From: Limnanthes douglasii subsp. nivea
Taxonomy: Eukaryota > Streptophyta > Magnoliopsida > Brassicales > Limnanthaceae
Assembly (NCBI GenBank): GCA_036936605.1
Contig: JAUPFV010000005.1
Coordinates: 74,722,885-74,786,884 of the forward strand
Length of the DNA stretch: 64,000 nt
Reading direction: 5' to 3'
In this document: positions 1 through 9,680 of the stretch, piece after piece
How positions within the stretch are numbered: the stretch's first letter is position 1
Layout of the letters: each line of letters starts with the position of its first letter
Position numbers and translations under genes: made by a program
Notes under the pieces: model-generated
Told to the model about the DNA's origin: nothing
Seen by the model: the letters and a program-made list of their open reading frames with translations, nothing else
Databases searched by the model: none

Positions 1-2012
1 TGCGCACAAAGTGGGGGATCCCTGAGAATGTAAAGATAAGGATTCCCATCGATCCGGAGACCCCGATGGATTGTAAAAAGAATGAAATAGTCTTCTTTAC
101 GGAGCTATTCAACTGGGGACTCAGGTTCCCACTGGACCCGGAGATAGTGCGCTACTTTCACTTGGTCAAACTCTGCCCATCACAGTTAAGCCCCAATGGT
201 TGGTTCACCTTGATGTCATGCATAATAGCATCTAGGCTATCAGGGATCCCTCTTCCTATGGAAGAGTTCGCTGTAGTGGCCAACCTGTGCAAGCATCATC
301 AGTTCCCCTTCTACCATTTCAACATGGGGAACGATCTCAAAGCTGTTGATGATCTCCTGGAGTCGGAGAGCAAATGGAGGAGCCAATTCTTGTTTGTCAG
401 TGGCTCGTGGGAAAACGGCAAGAAAATCAAGGCCGGAGAGAATCCAAGCCTCCTCAGGAGTAGGTGGAGGAGTGACCGTAAGTTTTTATTTTAAGTTTCT
501 GTTCGAATCTCTCTTTTCTTCTTTGTACTAACCAATTTCTCTTTTGTTTTAATAGAGCTGCCAAAGGAGTTCGGGGACTACCTGAAGGCCGGACAGACTA
601 CCTGTGGCAAAATCAACGCATGGGCTGCAGAGAACTGGGAGAACCGTTTCCACAAGGCCTTTACCACTGGAAACCTAGCAAGGTCCCATCTGTGGAACAC
701 AACAGGTCGGAGAGACCTAACCTGGGAAGAGCTTGCCACCCAGCCTGATGAAGACATTGTGCTGAGAAGGTCCCACGAGCTGGATGGGACACTCTACCTG
801 CCTGCCCGGGCCAAAGCCCCAAGCAAAATGAAAGGCAAGAGGAAGAAAGTCAGGAAGGCGGAATGTGATACTGAGAAGGAGGCCCCAACAGACCCAGAGG
901 GACTGGCCCAGGTTCAAATTGATGCAGCCCTTTTACAAGTGGTGGAGCAGGAGAGCGAAAAGCAGGAAGTGAATCTCCCAAAGCCTTCAAGAGCTTCAAA
1001 GAGGACTCGCAAGCAAGCAAGTGAAGGTGCTGACAGGGAAGCCAAGAAGAAAAAGACTTCCCAAGGAGATGAGATTGCTCTCCGGGACCCGGAGCCCTCT
1101 TTCCCTACTGACCCAACATTGGCCGAAGAGATCCCAAGGGACTTTCAAAAAGAGATTCCAAAGGAATTCCATACAGATGAAGTTGAGGGGGGAGAGCTTA
1201 ACTTGGATGAAATGGACATCACCGGTCTGGGTGGACTTGGTGAATATTTTCTTGGCCTACCCAGAGACGAGTTCGCAGGGCCCTACATCCCTCCGAGCAG
1301 CTCCAACACGGTCAATTTTAACGGTAAGACTTTCATGGTTTCTAGCGAGAAGGATATTATAGCCCATTCTCTACTTAGCAATGTACAGCCAGTGCTTACT
1401 TTGGAAAGGCAAGTCCGAAGTCAGGCAGACACCATCAAAGACCTCAAGTCTGAGAAGGAGAAGCTGTCCGATGACCTCCAGACTGCTGCTACTAAGGTTG
1501 ATTTGCTTAAGGAGGCAAATGATCAGCTAAAGAAGAATCAAGATGAAAGCAACACAAAAGTTGCTTCTTTGGAAGAGACCATAAAAGACCTCAGGGCTAA
1601 GCTATACGGACTGGAGAAGGACCTGACAATCTCAAGGGGAGAAACTGCAGCCAAGGAGAAGCTCATCACCAACCTGACCACTGACAAAATCGCTTTAGAG
1701 AATGCAGTGACTCAGGCTGCTGAAAAGAAGGCTGTTTTGGTGAGGGACCAAGAGGCCACAATCAAGGCCAAGATCAACACCTATGTCAGGGAGATGATAC
1801 AAAGCGAGGAGCTAATGATTCAAAGGGTGAAGTCTGATATGGTTCTCATATTTCACAAAAAATTCCCGAAGAGGAGACTGGGTAGCTTATGGCGCTATGT
1901 GGATGATGACGACCTTCCATATTATACTATGGTTGACGAGGGATATTCCAGTGAGTCCTCGTCTGATAATGAAGAGGAAACTCGAGAGAGCCCAGGTGAA
2001 GCAAGAAGATAG
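1..2012 (+). CDS. Antisense additional ORF (aORF) of element 1, spliced, 5' partial
   Basis: The frame is open from the window edge, so the true start lies further left; the first in-window ATG is at 66. A 78-bp intron (478-555, ACC|GTAAGT ... AATAG|AG) joins 66-477 to 556-2012 in the same frame, giving about 622 residues from that ATG. The N-terminal part (PLDPEIVRYFHLVKLCPSQL) resembles the 'putative gypsy type transposon' domain (PF04195). The middle is Lys/Glu-rich. About residues 380-540 form a long heptad coiled coil, followed by a conserved region near the C-terminus (MVLIFHKKFPKRRLGSLW) and an acidic tail. It lies opposite pol and downstream of integrase. Decayed copies occur in the other gypsy elements of this window. 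Its biochemical role is unknown; nothing suggests an enzyme. Confidence 0.72.
478..555 (+). other. Predicted intron in the element 1 aORF
   Basis: The donor GTAAGT follows ...GTGACC, the interior is T-rich and the acceptor is TTTTGTTTTAATAG. Removing it joins two long ORFs in frame (phase 1), while reading through gives a stop at 492. Element C has a similar interruption at the equivalent place (about 51095-51212). Confidence 0.7.
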
Positions 2013-2538
2013 TCGAAGAGAAGAGCGACATCAAGGGCAAGAAAGCAGATGAGGGCGAGCCATCTTCAAAGGCTCAACCTTAACTTATAATTTATTCAGT
2101 TTATCTTTTATTCGAACTAAAGTCCTTGGAAGGCCAAGGCACTCTTTTTGTGATGGTGTCCGTATTATTCGGACAGATTTTTTGTACTATGCCCAAACTT
2201 GTTCAAAAAGTCCTTGGAAGGCCAAGGCAATTTTAAGTTGTTGAATGAATGTTTTTATTTTGCTCAACCATCCTCTTCTTTCATTATTTGTTTAAATAGC
2301 TGGAGTTTAAGTAGTTTTATTGTATTGTGAGAGTATTAAGGCTCTCCGGCTAGAATTTAAATAGCCCTTAGATCTTTTAGTCCGGGTAGTATGATAAGAG
2401 ATAAAATTTTGAAAACACTTAGAGAATTTCGAAGAAGGCACCAAATTTTATTGAAAGCTCTCCGTGCCACCGAAGAGGGGAAGGTATGCCCCCAAATATT
2501 TACATGGATGTTTAAACAAGTAAATATTTACACAAGTG
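2013..2538. other. Element 1 3' non-coding region between aORF and pol
   Basis: This non-coding spacer separates the two convergent coding regions. It holds two copies of a 22-mer with a CCTTGG/CCAAGG inverted repeat (about 2121 and 2209) that can fold as hairpins. It also holds a conserved post-integrase block at 2440-2510 (CTCCGTGCCACC and CCCCCAAATATTTACAT), which recurs in element C at 58441-58510 and more weakly in D, E and B. Confidence 0.6.
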
Positions 2539-4469
2539 TTATTCCAAGTACATTCGAAGGTGTTCAATATTCCAAGGGTGAGTTAAAACCCTGCCATCTT
2601 TGTCTTCCAACCAATAAGTCTCAGGCTTGATTCTTTCAACCACAGTATACGGACCCTCCCAGGTTGGGGCCAGCTTTCCGAAGAGCTTTTCCTTAGTATG
2701 CAAGAAAACTTTCCTTAATACTTTATCTCCTGGTTGAAAATCTCTCCTTTTAACTTTAGAAGCAAACCTGCTTCTCATCAAGCCCTGATAGTGTACAATT
2801 CTAAGATGAGCTTTAACCCGTCTTTCTTCGATCAAATCGAGCTGATTTCTAATTGCCATCTCATTAGCATGTCCGGAGAAGTTATGAACACGAAAGGAGG
2901 GGAGTGTCTTCTCTATGGGGGCTACTGCATCCATTCCATAGACCAAGGCAAAGGGGGATTCTTGTGTTGCAGCCCCAGGTGTTGTCCGGTAGGCCCACAA
3001 GACTTCTTGTAGATAACTAGGCCACTTCCCAGCAGCCCCTTCCAAATTCTTCTTTAAACCGGACAGTATTGTTCTATTAGCCACTTCAACTTGTCCATTG
3101 GCTTGAGGGTGGAAAGGTGAAGAAAAGCAGTGCTGAATACCCCTTGAGGCACAGAAGCTTTCCATTTCTCTGTTGTCAAACTGTGGCCCATTGTCTGTTG
3201 TTATCTTCTGTGGGACACCGAATCTGCAACATATGTTGGACATAATGAATTTTATGACAGCTTTCGAGGTTGTCCCTGCCAGGGGAGCTGCTTCTACCCA
3301 CTTTGAAAAGTAGTCGATGGCCACAATTATGGTTTTACGCCCTCCGGAAGCCACAGGGAAAGGTCCAACCAAGTCCAATCCCCATCGAGCAAAAGGGATG
3401 GGCTCAGAAATTGATTCCAAAGGAATGGCTGGTACATGAATTTCATTACTGTACCTCTGGCATGGGTCACACCTTCTCACCATCTCCTTAGTATCTTTCA
3501 TGATTGATGGCCAATAATATCCGGAGAGTAACACTCTTCTTGTCAAAGCTCTAAATCCACAATGGGCTGATCCCTCACCATCATGCAATTCGGAGAGAAC
3601 CATTTGTGACTCATGATCCCCTAAACAACGCAGGAGAGGTTTGCTATAGGACTTTTTGTACAAGACTTCTCTTAACATAATGAAACCACGAGCCCTGTGT
3701 TTCAACATTTTGGCTTGTGATTTATCTAAGGGCACAATACCATCGGACAGATATTGCATAAGAGGAGACCTCCAGTCTTGAGGCCGACTCACTTGTATTT
3801 CAAAGACTTCCTCTTTTCCACCCTCACCAAGTTCAATAGAAGGGCTTTCAAGCACATGGATCCATGGGTAGGACTCCGTATATGCTATTGTTGCCAATGA
3901 ATCTGCTAGCTCATTTTCTGCCCGGGGGATGTGCTCATAGACAACAGCCTTAAACTTTAACGCTTCATTTTTTAGGAGGAGTAAATACTTGACCAATTGC
4001 TCCTTTCTAGCCTCTGATAGGCCCAAGGCATGGTGGACAAGCAACTGGGAGTCACTTAGTAGCTTGACCCTTTTAGCTCCACAGATATAGGCCAACTTTA
4101 ACCCAGCTATGGCTGCTTCGTACTCGGACTCATTATTAGATGCCCTGAAAGCAAAACAAATAGCTTGGTACATGTTGTCCCCGTAGGGGGAAGTGAGACA
4201 TATTCCTGCCCCAGATCCCATGGTACTAGATCCTCCGTCTGTTCGGACAATCCACACTTTCTTGTCTTTTGAATCAGTAGGTTGCTCTGAATCCCTATCA
4301 GAATGGAATTCAACCAGAAAATCAGCCACAGCTTGGGCTTTTACTGCTGTCCGGGGAGCAAAGTCTATGTCGAAGTCCCCCAACTCTACTGACCACTTTG
4401 TCATTCTGCTTGAAATGTCTGCTTTTTGAAGGACATTCTTTAAAGGGAAAGATGTCCGGACGACGATAG
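2539..4469 (-). pseudogene. Element 1 pol, RNase H and integrase part
   Basis: The open stretch of about 640 codons begins just after the 1-bp frameshift near 4470. RNase H acidic residues are visible in order: VRTDGGSS, ESEYEAAIAGL, LLSDSQLL and NELADSLA. Integrase follows with an HHCC zinc-binding region (H...H in HDGEGSAHCGF, then CDPCQ) and a DDE core: D in WGLDLVGPFP, D in TTDNGPQFDN, E in NGQVEVANRT. The C-terminal GDKVLRKVFLHTKEK region is the gypsy integrase tail. The stop is at 2539-2541. This region alone is full length for the domains. It is called a pseudogene only because it is out of frame with the RT. Confidence 0.85.
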
Positions 4470-5827
4470 GGATGAGCCTGGAAATAGGGCCTCATTTTTC
4501 TTGCAACTATCACCAAAGCTAATGCCAGTTTTTCAAGTTTCAAGTAACGCCTCTCAGCATCAATCAAGCTTTTGCTGACGTAGTACACTGGGTGAGGATG
4601 CCCATCGACCTCTCTTAATAACACTGCACTGATGGCACAACTTGAAACAGCCAGATACACAAAGAGAGTTTCCCCATCAACTGGTTTGAACAAAGTTTTG
4701 GAAGAGGAAAGATGTTTCTTGATTTCATTGAATGCTTCATCACACTGTGGTGTCCATTCAAACCCCTTTGCACCCTTCAAGGTTTGAAAGAATGCAGCAC
4801 ACCTGTCCGAAGACCTGGAGATGAATCTGTTCAAGGCAGCCAATCTCCCCGTTAATCGCTGCACTTCTTTAATGTTTCGAGGAGGCTCCATCTGGAATAA
4901 GGCATTGAGTTGGTCCGGGTCGGGCTGTATTCCATGCTCACTTATGATATACCCTAAGAATTTCCCGGACTGCACTCCGAACACACACTTTTCAGGGTTT
5001 AATTTTAAATTCACTTTTGTTAAGTTGGCAAAAGTTTCTTGGAGGTCGGACAAGTGCAACTGCTCATCCACACTTTTTACCATCATATCGTCAATATAAA
5101 CCTCCATATTTCTTCCAATTTGATTAGCAAATGCCTTGTTAACTAACCTTTGATAAGTAGCCCCAACAGTTTTCAAGCCAAAAGGCATCACCTTGTAGCA
5201 ATGTAGACCCTTATCAGTGACAAACGTGGTGTGCTCTTGATCTTTTGGATCTACTTGGATATGATTGTACCCGGAGAAGGCATCCATGAAGGAGAGCAGC
5301 TTGTTCCCAGAAGTAGAGTATACTAACTGATCAATCCGGAGGACCGGATACAAATCTGTTGGGCAAGCTCTATTGAGGTCTGTGAAGTCAATACACATAC
5401 GCCATTTGCCATTCTTCTTTTTCACCAAGACAGGATTGGCAGTCCACAAAGGGTATTGAGATTCTTTAATATGCCCCATCTTTGTGAGTCTGTCAACCTC
5501 TTGCACTATGACATCAGCCTTTTCTTTTGAGAAAGCTCTCCTCTTTTGTACCAATGGTGTCACATCCCTCCGGACAGATAGGTGATGGGAAATCACCTCT
5601 GATGGAACTCCAGTAACATCAGCATTGCACCAAGCAAAAACGTGCTGATGGTCTTTCAAGAATTTCAACATTTCTTCTTTCAACATTGGTGGCATTTTGG
5701 ACCCTATCTTGACACTTTTTCCTTCTTCCAAGTAGTGCGTTTCAACCTCTTCAATCGGAATCAACACTCCGGGGGTCTCTCTGGGGTCATCAATTTCACC
5801 CTCACCCCCAGAAAGGCCCCCAAACTG
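4470..5827 (-). pseudogene. Element 1 pol, reverse transcriptase part
   Basis: The frame is open from just after the in-frame TAG at 5828-5830 to the frameshift near 4470. RT motifs are in order: VKKKNGKWRMCIDFTDLN, LLSFMDAFSGYNHIQ, YKVMPFGL and the catalytic VYIDDMMV near 5085-5105, then the connection and thumb with FLGYIISEHGI. After VARKMRPYFQAHP the frame leaves the family pattern, because three G residues on the plus strand (4469-4471) appear to include one extra base. Reading resumes in the next frame as RNase H and integrase. The RT frame is the same as the gag-pro frame upstream of the TAG. Confidence 0.85.
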
Positions 5828-7003
5828 CTATTGATTATATATACGGACTACCCCCAGCGTTCGTGGAGCCAAGGCAGTGGCATAGCATTCTCTTGCAATC
5901 TTTTGGCTGCTCCGGACAACCCCAACCTGTCCCTGAACAGCATACTTTAAACACTGATAGACTGTCGAAGCCACTGCATGCATCCTAGAGAGCCAAGATC
6001 TCCCTAGAATAGCATTATAGCAAGTGGGACAGTCCACCACAATGAAGAGTATTCTAACCATTTTCTTGAAAGGGCCCCTGCCCAATAAGACTTCTTCTTC
6101 AAACTCCCCGATCACATCGGCTGAGCTGCCCGTGAAGCCCACGATTGATCTATCCGACTTTTGAATCACAGCTGGATTTTTCATTTTCTTGTAAGTGTTT
6201 AGAAAAAGGATATTGGCAGAGCTTCTAGTATCCACCAGAATTCGCCTTATCTCATTGCCCCCTATAGATGCTCCTATGACAACAACATCCTCATGAGGGC
6301 CAGCAATATCTCTCAAATCATCCTCATCGAAGACTATGAATGGGAATGAGTTTGGTGATTGATAGGATGTCATGCCTCCTTCTAGCTGGGAGGCTAAATT
6401 ATGAACATGCCTCTTTCTTGAAGAAGCAGTAGGAGCAGTCATTGTGTCCCCTCCGAAAATCGTTAGTGACTCAAAGAATTTAATGAGCCCGGAGACTGTC
6501 TTGGAATATTCCTCTATGGCACCCACCTTATTTCGTGTTGGATCAGGATCCAAGTATTCAGATTCCACATCAAACCTTTCAACTATTACCATGGCCCCCT
6601 CCGGGGCAGCATTACTTGGACCAACCCGGTGAGTGTTGTCAGGCCTGTTGCCTCCTCTTCTTTTAACGTATGCACCCAAGTTTCCCCTTTCAATCAAGTT
6701 TTGTACCTCTTGTTTCAATGCTATGCAATCACCAGTGGTATGGCCAATATCATTGTGGTATTGGCAAAAGGAGTTGTTACGATGCTCTCTGGGAGACTGC
6801 AAGGTTGCCGGTCTCCGGTAGTGTACCTCATCTTTTGTTTTATCAAAAATGGTGGCCACGCTTTCTTTAAGTTCTGCGAACCACTCCGGTTGGACCCATG
6901 ACCCTCTTTTGTTTCTGGATTGTTGACTTTGAGCAGGAGCAGCTGGCTGAGACTGAGCTTTTCCTCTACCATGCCCCTGTCCGGTTTCTCTTGCTCTATT
7001 CCC
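5828..7003 (-). pseudogene. Element 1 gag zinc knuckle and aspartic protease, bounded by in-frame stops
   Basis: This section shares the frame of gag and RT. It lies between a TAG at 7004-7006 and a TAG at 5828-5830. A C-x2-H-x5-H-x4-C zinc knuckle (CQYHNDIGHTTGDC, near 6720-6765) is typical of Tat/Athila gag. A retroviral-type aspartic protease follows, with the active-site segment VDTRSSANILF near 6195-6235 and the second half ending in ILGRSWL. The catalytic triad reads DTR rather than DTG, which should inactivate it; element C retains DTG at the same place. The stop at 5828 is shared with element C. Confidence 0.8.
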
Positions 7004-7006
7004 GGA

Positions 7007-8170
7007 CTAGTTTTGATTTGGATTTGGTGCCACCGGGGCGGATCTCACCTGTCTGTGTACCCTGGTCTTCTTTGTTTCATCAATGTTTATTTGCTTGCCA
7101 ACTTGATTTAACAACCCTCCCCAGGTCATGGCTTTCTTTCTGGTCACCGAATCAGCCAGGTTGCCTGGGTTCAAACCTTGTCTTAGGGATGCTATTGCCA
7201 CCTGTTCGAAGCAATCAGCCAACCCATTCTTTGTGTTCACAAAACGACTTATGTACTCCTTTAATGACTCATTTGGTTCCTGGGCGCAATGGATTATGGT
7301 GTCTCCATTACCCTTCAGCTCCTTACTCCCCACAAACTGCCTTCGAAAGGCCACCCAAAAAGTATCAAAATCTTTAATACAACCTTGAGGCAGGCTGTTG
7401 TACCATTTCAGAGCACTCCCCGTAAAAGATTGGGAGAATGCCCTACACAGTAGTTTATCATCATCATCAAAGTTCATCATGAAGTTCTTGAATTGCTCCA
7501 GATGATTGTCCGGATCAGTACTGCCATCGTACTTCTCCATCTTGGTGCTGTCAAACCTTTTAGGGAGGTTCCCGAAAAGAATCTTAGAAGATAATGGAGA
7601 TTGCCTCCAGTTTCTTCCATGACTGAACACAGTATCCTCATTGGGAGTTGCAAAGATACCTGGTTCATCATGAAAAGCGAAAGGATCCATCAGCATCCGG
7701 TCCACATGCCTCCGGTTATGAGATGATCCCTTACCAATATGCCTTTTCATTCTTCCATGGCGATCTCTTTTTCTTCAATATTTCTTAACCTGCTTTTGCT
7801 TTTTATTGGTTCGAACCTCATCACTGCTGGAGGACAAGGATTTTTCATTTCCCTCACTTTCCGAAGAGCTGCCCGAAGATTCTGAACTTGAGTCAGAGCT
7901 CTCCACAGGCTTGGACCGGTGAGACTTTTTAGAACTAGCATGTGTCTTTTTGGTACTTACATGAGTTTTCGAAGCCTCAGGCTCTCTAGGGTTGTCGGTG
8001 TGATGAACAACCGATGCCTTGGATTTCTCTTTCACGCCCATTTTGGCCTTTTCAGCCCTCAGAGCTTCTATCTCAAGCTTCAACCTGTCACGCTCTTGGA
8101 CAGTATACTCATCGTTCTCTTCCACCACTTCGAGCAAAGCTGGTGGAAGCTCTGGATTATCCGGATTCAT
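7007..8170 (-). pseudogene. Element 1 gag, capsid region, with internal TGA
   Basis: The frame starts at an ATG at 8170 (MNPDNPELPP) just downstream of the primer binding site; a GTG at 8215 is also in frame. The first part is a short coiled coil followed by a Ser-rich stretch, ending at TGA 7775-7777. The TGA lies in the same frame as the capsid part, so it looks like a CGA-to-TGA mutation. The capsid part (7007-7750) has the retrotransposon gag pattern FTGSALKWYNSLPQG, then FVGSKELKGNGDTI and LRQGLNPGNLADSV. It ends at TAG 7004-7006 before the zinc knuckle. Confidence 0.8.
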
Positions 8171-8223
8171 TCGGACATAATTTCTTGGCAGGTTTTGAAT
8201 GGTTGATTCAGGCACCTCTCTCC

Positions 8224-8241
8224 TCCCATTGTGGTCGCCAA
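8224..8241 (-). promoter_or_regulatory. Primer binding site of element 1
   Basis: On the minus strand the LTR ends in CTCAACA and is followed after two bases by TTGGCGACCACAATGGGA. The same TTGGCGAC start follows the LTR of element B at 53096. This fits Tat/Ogre-type primer sites; the priming tRNA is not assigned here. Confidence 0.7.
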
Positions 8242-8243
8242 TT

Positions 8244-8725
8244 TGTTGAGGATAAAAATAGCCCGAGGGTAGGCTAGTAATTTTAAGTGGAGTATCAAGG
8301 TGGTACAGGGGTGTTTAACGGTGGTGTAAGGGTGTTTAACGGTGGTGTAAGGGTGTTTAACGGTGGTGTAAGGGTGTTTCAAGGTGGAGACTTAATTAAG
8401 CAGCTTGGTAGCAGTTAATTTTTATTCTTAGAAGTTAATGCTGGTGGTTGAGTATTTATAGTTGTGATGTTTGGGCCCTTATGGGCTTTCGGGTCAAGTT
8501 TAATGGACCCGGGTCATGTTTAAAGACCCATGAGTTCTAAGCAGGAGGACAGGTACCTTAGTCAGGAAGTGTTTAGGTTTTTTAGTACTTTTGTCATAGT
8601 TCGAACAGCCTCAGGCTCACATTGTTTCGAAGTGATCTGTCCGGTCCAAATGATCTGTCCGGTATTCGGAGAGAATTTTCACTGACCTGCCCTTCCGGGG
8701 AGATGTCCTGGATTCGGACTCATCA
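8244..8725 (-). repeat. 5' LTR of element 1 (LTR-A, 482 bp)
   Basis: On the plus strand it begins TGTTGAGGATAA and ends GGACTCATCA, so it has TG...CA termini on either strand. It is adjacent to the primer site at its inner end. It aligns over its length with the solo LTR at 52638-53062 (shared GGGCCCTTATGGGCTTTCGG and GATCTGTCCGGT segments), and both end at the same base before unrelated flanks. That comparison fixes the boundary at 8725. Confidence 0.85.
8310..8387. repeat. 21-bp tandem repeat inside LTR-A
   Basis: The unit GGTGTTTAACGGTGGTGTAA plus one G occurs at 8310, 8331 and 8352, with a partial fourth at 8373. The solo LTR-A at 52638 has only one related unit, so the array expanded in this copy. 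It generates a spurious repeated peptide on the minus strand. Confidence 0.9.
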
Positions 8726-9680
8726 CGCTCCACTATCTAAAATCTCTTACATCTGCTCGTTCATTTCATGGTGCGCAAACAAATTTTGCTCGTTTTCCAC
8801 CTTTATGTTTTGATGCTTTTCTACTAGGTGATACAGATTGTGTCATGCTCTCAAAACTCTTTTTTAAAACCACAATGACACTCCATGATTCCTAAAGACC
8901 CTTGTACCTCTCATTTTTTTGAAACAAATGAATAAATTTCTTTGTGACCTTACTACATCCACTGCAAATAATCGAAACTATGAAACACCGTCTCACCAAA
9001 TTAACCGTCGTTGGAAACCTAGTACTTGTGACTTCCATAAAGTACTCGTACTTTTTGTGAACACTTGAGTGCCCAAAATTTTTCCTACTTGAATACAACC
9101 GCCTCACTCGATGAGATCAACAAATTATAAGTTGATTTTACCCAAAATACTTCTAATGACTCTAGTTTCTATATGTACCACTCCTCGTACTAGTGGTAAA
9201 CTATACTTACCCCATTAATCAAACATCCCACCCTTATAATATTTTTTTACATAGCCTCGAATGCTACGTCTTAACTACACGGTCAACCAAACCATCCTTA
9301 AAATACTTTTGTTTGAGAACTCTCACGCATAACCCATAACCCATTTTCCTTTTATAAAATCTTTCACCCTAGTTTAGCCAAAAACTCTTTATTAAAATTC
9401 CTTGTATCATTTAATCCTACCCCACTACCTTTTTCGGTATACACATCTTGTTTAATGTTATCCACTATATCTTCCTATCCTCCTCGGATGAACCTCTAAC
9501 GAAATTTCTAATAATCCGATTGATTTTATTGCACATAGGAATCAGAAACTTCATTACCTACATAATATAACTCGAGATTACGCTTCAAACTGATAATGCC
9601 TAAAATACCGGACCCGCTAGAGACATATTTTGTACTTTCTAATTCAGTTTATTTTCCATCATATTCATAGTAATCTACCG
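8726..9680 (-). pseudogene. LINE-type fragment with zf-RVT motif, copy 1
   Basis: The minus-strand reading near 8892-9107 gives a degenerate reverse-transcriptase-associated zinc-binding region (FPTTVNLVRRC then CSGCSKVTKKFIHLF). The segment aligns with 47880-48720, including shared CTCACCAAATTAACC and TTTATTGCACA stretches. The 3' part of the source is missing because element 1 inserted at 8725/8726. Many stops; no function expected. Confidence 0.6.

Larger units (their letters stand above)
1..8725 (-). mobile_element. Element 1: Tat/Retand-like Ty3/gypsy LTR retrotransposon, 3' LTR outside window
   Basis: Read on the minus strand, this is 5' LTR (8244-8725), primer binding site, gag, zinc knuckle, protease, RT, RNase H, integrase, a 3' non-coding block, then an additional ORF in antisense (1-2012). 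RT before integrase is the Ty3/gypsy order, and an antisense extra ORF between pol and 3' LTR is known from the Tat lineage. The coding frame is open apart from stops at 7775, 7004 and 5828 and one 1-bp shift near 4470, so it is young but probably not autonomous. It inserted into a LINE-type fragment that continues at 8726. The target-site duplication cannot be tested because the other LTR is off the left edge. Confidence 0.85.

Noticed and set aside
66..2012. Treating the spliced plus-strand ORF as a host gene
   Set aside because: Four related copies lie in the same antisense position in other gypsy elements, and the N-terminal domain is transposon-related.
8167..8382. 71-codon minus-strand ORF with repeated VKHPYTT
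   Set aside because: It is a translation of the 21-bp tandem repeat in LTR-A.
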